Positions 62,239 through 64,000 of a stretch of DNA of 64,000 bases are shown here, piece after piece. Both the position numbers and the translations under genes were made by a program. The notes under the pieces are model-generated. The model was not told the origin of the DNA, did no database searches, and saw only the letters and a program-made list of their open reading frames with translations. How positions within the stretch are numbered: position 1 is the stretch's first letter; every line of letters starts with the position of its first letter. Origin of the DNA: Glycomyces sp. NRRL B-16210 (GTDB lineage: Bacteria > Actinomycetota > Actinomycetes > Mycobacteriales > Micromonosporaceae); assembly GCF_000719515.1 (NCBI RefSeq), contig NZ_JOGR01000001.1, positions 434,001-498,000 on the forward strand, written 5' to 3'.

Positions 62239-62339
62239 CTTTTGTAAAGCGTCGACCACCGAGGTATGCTGGTCGACGCTTTTGTTTTGTTCGGAGAACG
62301 GGCCGACCGGCCGGTTCGGGTTAGAGGAAGGCACTCATC

Positions 62340-62507
62340 GTGGCCAAGGCTACCGACGTCCGCCCCAAGATCACCATGGCGTGCGTGGAGTGCAAGGAGC
62401 GCAACTACATCACGAAGAAGAACCGGCGGAACAACCCCGACCGGCTCGAGCTCAAGAAGTACTGCCGCCGCTGCAAGACCTCGCAGGTCCACAAAGAGAC
62501 CCGCTAG
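62340..62507 (+). CDS. rpmG: 50S ribosomal protein L33
   Basis: 55 aa from GTG with GAGGAAGG upstream. It starts VAKATDVRPKITMACVECKE and has the KNRRNNPDRLELKKYC core. The two CxxC pairs (CVEC, CRRC) make this the zinc-binding form. The tRNA-Thr, tRNA-Met, rpmG, hadA, hadB order is as in mycobacteria. Confidence 0.94.
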   Translation: MAKATDVRPKITMACVECKERNYITKKNRRNNPDRLELKKYCRRCKTSQVHKETR

Positions 62508-62523
62508 TCTTCCCGCCCGGCAC

Positions 62524-62949
62524 ATGCTCAACGCTTCGTATGTGGGCCGGTCCTTGCCGACCACCGCGCCGGTGACGATCACCGACGAGTCGGTGACGCG
62601 TTTCGCCCAGTCCCTCGGACTGGCCGCCGCGCACCCCGACGGCACGCACGCGTCGCAGGCGGTGCTGCCCCCCACGTACCTGATCTCGCTCACGCTGCCC
62701 GCGGCGGACCCGCTCATCGAGGACCCCGAATTCGGGCTCGACTTCAGCCGGGTGCTCCACCGCGAGCAGCGTTTCGCGTACCACCGCGAGCTGACCGCCG
62801 GCGCCCAGGTCTCGTGCACCGTGACGGTCGAGTCGATCAAGACCGTGGCCGGGAACGACCTCCTCTCGCTGCACACCGCCGTGGAAGACGGCCTGGGCCT
62901 CGCGGCCGAGGTGTGGACCACCCTGTTCGTGGCGGGAGACCCCGCATGA
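62524..62949 (+). CDS. hadA: MaoC-like N-terminal dehydratase subunit (HadA type)
   Basis: 141 aa, FAS1-like/MaoC_dehydrat_N hot-dog fold: YVGRSLPTTAPVTITDESVT, the LPPTYLISLTLP segment, LHREQRFAYHRELTAGAQVS and ending in VWTTLFV. It lacks the catalytic hydratase motif, as HadA does. It should pair with HadB as the (3R)-hydroxyacyl dehydratase of fatty acid elongation. The ATG is 17 bases after rpmG, with no strong ribosome site. The stop overlaps the hadB start. Confidence 0.85.
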   Translation: MLNASYVGRSLPTTAPVTITDESVTRFAQSLGLAAAHPDGTHASQAVLPPTYLISLTLPAADPLIEDPEFGLDFSRVLHREQRFAYHRELTAGAQVSCTVTVESIKTVAGNDLLSLHTAVEDGLGLAAEVWTTLFVAGDPA

Positions 62950-63365
62950 GCCTCGGCGACCTCGCCTCCGACGCGACCGTGTTCACCGCGGCGTTCCACG
63001 TGGAGCGGACCGATCTGGCCGCCTACGCCGAGGCCTCCGGCGACCGCAACCCGATCCACCTCGACGAGGCCGCGGCGAAGGCCGCCGGGCTCCCCGACGT
63101 CATCGCCCACGGCATGTACACGATGGGCCTGGTCTCCCGGGCCGTCCTCGAATGGCTCGCCGCCTCCGGGACCGACGCGCGGATCACCGCCTTCTCCGCC
63201 CGCTTCGCCAAGCCCGTGGTCGTGCCCGCCTCCGGCGGCGCCGACGTCGAGGTCGAGGCGAAGGTGCGCAAGGCCGGCGCGGACGCGGCCGAACTGGCGA
63301 TCACCGTCACCAGCGGCGGCGAGCGCGTCCTGGCCCCGGCCCGCGTGACCCTCACCGCGTACTAG
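62946..63365 (+). CDS. hadB: MaoC-family dehydratase, catalytic subunit (HadB type)
   Basis: 139 aa, ATGA overlap with hadA. It carries the hydratase 2 motif YAEASGDRNPIHLDEAAAKA followed by GLPDVIAHGMYTMG, with catalytic Asp and His. It performs the dehydration of 3-hydroxyacyl thioesters together with HadA. In M. tuberculosis hadC follows; here the next gene is a convergent dehydrogenase, so only the HadAB pair is encoded at this spot. Confidence 0.9.
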   Translation: MSLGDLASDATVFTAAFHVERTDLAAYAEASGDRNPIHLDEAAAKAAGLPDVIAHGMYTMGLVSRAVLEWLAASGTDARITAFSARFAKPVVVPASGGADVEVEAKVRKAGADAAELAITVTSGGERVLAPARVTLTAY

Positions 63366-64000
63366 ACCGCAACGGAACGCGGCGCGGGCCCGAGGCCCGC
63401 GCCGCTTTCGCGTCGTCCACAGCCTGTGGATAACCCGTAGTCGTAGAAGCCCTTGCCGCTCTTGCGGCCGATCGCGCCCGAGGCGACCATCCGGCGCAGC
63501 AGCGCCGGCGGGAAGAACTTCGGGTCGGCGGTGTCCTCGTAGATGTTCTCGGTCGCGTGCGTGATCACGTCGATCCCGGTGAGGTCGGCGGTCGCGAGCG
63601 GCCCCATCGGGTGGCCGAACCCGAGCTTGCAGGCCGTGTCGAGGTCCTCGGCCGAGATCACGCCGTCCTCCACGAGCCGCGCGGCCTCGTTGACGAACGC
63701 GCAGATGAGCCGCGTGGTCGCGAAGCCGGCCACGTCCCGGTTGACGACCACGCAGGTCTTCCCGGCGGCCTCGGCGAACGCCCGGGCCCGCTCCAGTGCC
63801 TCGTCGCTGGTGTGGAGGCCGCGGACGAGCTCGCACAGGGCCATCATCGGCACCGGCGAGAAGAAGTGGGTGCCGACCACGCGCTCGGGACGCGTCGCGG
63901 CGGCGGCGATCTCGGTGATCGGGATCGCCGAGGTGTTCGTGGCGAGCACCGTCTCGGGCGAGCAGATCGCCGAGAGTTTCCGGAAGACCTCCTGCTTCAC
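63362..64000 (-). CDS. 3-hydroxyacyl-CoA dehydrogenase, 5' end missing, with unusual C-terminal tail
   Basis: The frame is open to the window edge; 212 codons are visible. NTSAIPITEIAAAATRPERV, VGTHFFSPVPMMALCELVRG, the catalytic His/Glu region, CVVVNRDVAGFATTRLICAF and GHPMGPLATADLTGIDV are standard for FadB2/PaaH-type enzymes that oxidise 3-hydroxyacyl-CoA with NAD. Family members end at GKGFYDY; here 24 more codons follow, including a TTA leucine and a terminator-like hairpin. The stop shares the CTAG tetranucleotide with the hadB stop. Confidence 0.9.
   Translation of the reverse strand: MKQEVFRKLSAICSPETVLATNTSAIPITEIAAAATRPERVVGTHFFSPVPMMALCELVRGLHTSDEALERARAFAEAAGKTCVVVNRDVAGFATTRLICAFVNEAARLVEDGVISAEDLDTACKLGFGHPMGPLATADLTGIDVITHATENIYEDTADPKFFPPALLRRMVASGAIGRKSGKGFYDYGLSTGCGRRESGAGLGPAPRSVAV
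63379..63405. terminator. Bidirectional terminator hairpin at the hadB/dehydrogenase junction
   Basis: A 12-bp stem GCGGCGCGGGCC / GGCCCGCGCCGC with loop CGA, then TTTC. It lies inside the extended 3' end of the minus-strand gene. Confidence 0.65.
63413..63433. other. Pair of inverted DnaA-box-like nonamers
   Basis: TCGTCCACA (one mismatch to TTGTCCACA) and TGTGGATAA (exact complement of TTATCCACA) are three bases apart. Confidence 0.4.

Noticed and set aside
63413..63433. DnaA-like boxes as an origin of replication
   Set aside because: Only two boxes, no AT-rich unwinding region and no dnaA/dnaN genes nearby.

Overview
The window is very GC-rich, with short or overlapping intergenic junctions, mostly C or G in third codon positions, and many ATGA/GTGA start-stop overlaps. 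It carries actinomycete hallmarks: a four-gene conservon, an LprG/P55-type lipoprotein-transporter pair, a thrT-metT-rpmG-hadA-hadB block arranged as in mycobacteria, a 13E12-type HNH nuclease, an IdeR/DtxR iron box, and a tRNA-Leu(UAA) of the bldA type. This points to a filamentous or sporulating high-GC actinomycete. A Glycomycetaceae-like organism would fit, but that is inference.

Layout. 1-14.6 kb is a Wzx/Wzy-type surface polysaccharide locus: two enzymes of UDP-N-acetyl-L-fucosamine synthesis, four glycosyltransferases, a flippase, a polymerase, three methyltransferases (one on the minus strand), a Wzz/BY-kinase, a low-molecular-weight tyrosine phosphatase and an LCP ligase. 14.6-21.6 kb holds a secreted GH11 xylanase behind xylanase-type palindromes, lprG with an MFS transporter, a small GNAT, a degenerate histidine phosphatase and a HelD/HelR RNA polymerase-associated ATPase. 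21.7-34.0 kb is one Dpp/Opp-type ABC importer system with four consecutive paralogous binding lipoproteins ahead of dppB-C-D-F. 34.1-37.0 kb has a hypothetical gene, a small secreted SH3-like protein and the HNH nuclease.

37.3-41.6 kb contains tRNA-Leu(UAA) and the conservon (histidine kinase, roadblock, DUF742, GTPase) with a GAF protein. 41.8-50.9 kb has a secreted 5'-nucleotidase, a BI-1 family membrane protein, an FUSC transporter, guaA, a two-domain Nudix protein and a phosphatidylserine decarboxylase with an extra N-terminal domain. 51.1-53.8 kb carries two LPXTG-anchored thioester-domain surface proteins. At 53.85-54.3 kb a Phe/Tyr-rich leader peptide and an intrinsic terminator precede chorismate mutase, which looks like transcription attenuation.

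54.4-64 kb has a UvrD/PcrA helicase, an M23 endopeptidase, heme oxygenase behind an iron box, a secreted protein of eight SGEIA repeats next to a GGDEF/EAL protein, tRNA-Thr and tRNA-Met, rpmG, hadA-hadB and part of a 3-hydroxyacyl-CoA dehydrogenase. Many single genes have a -10 hexamer 6-7 bp before the start codon, which suggests leaderless mRNAs. I saw no insertion sequence, CRISPR array or prophage.
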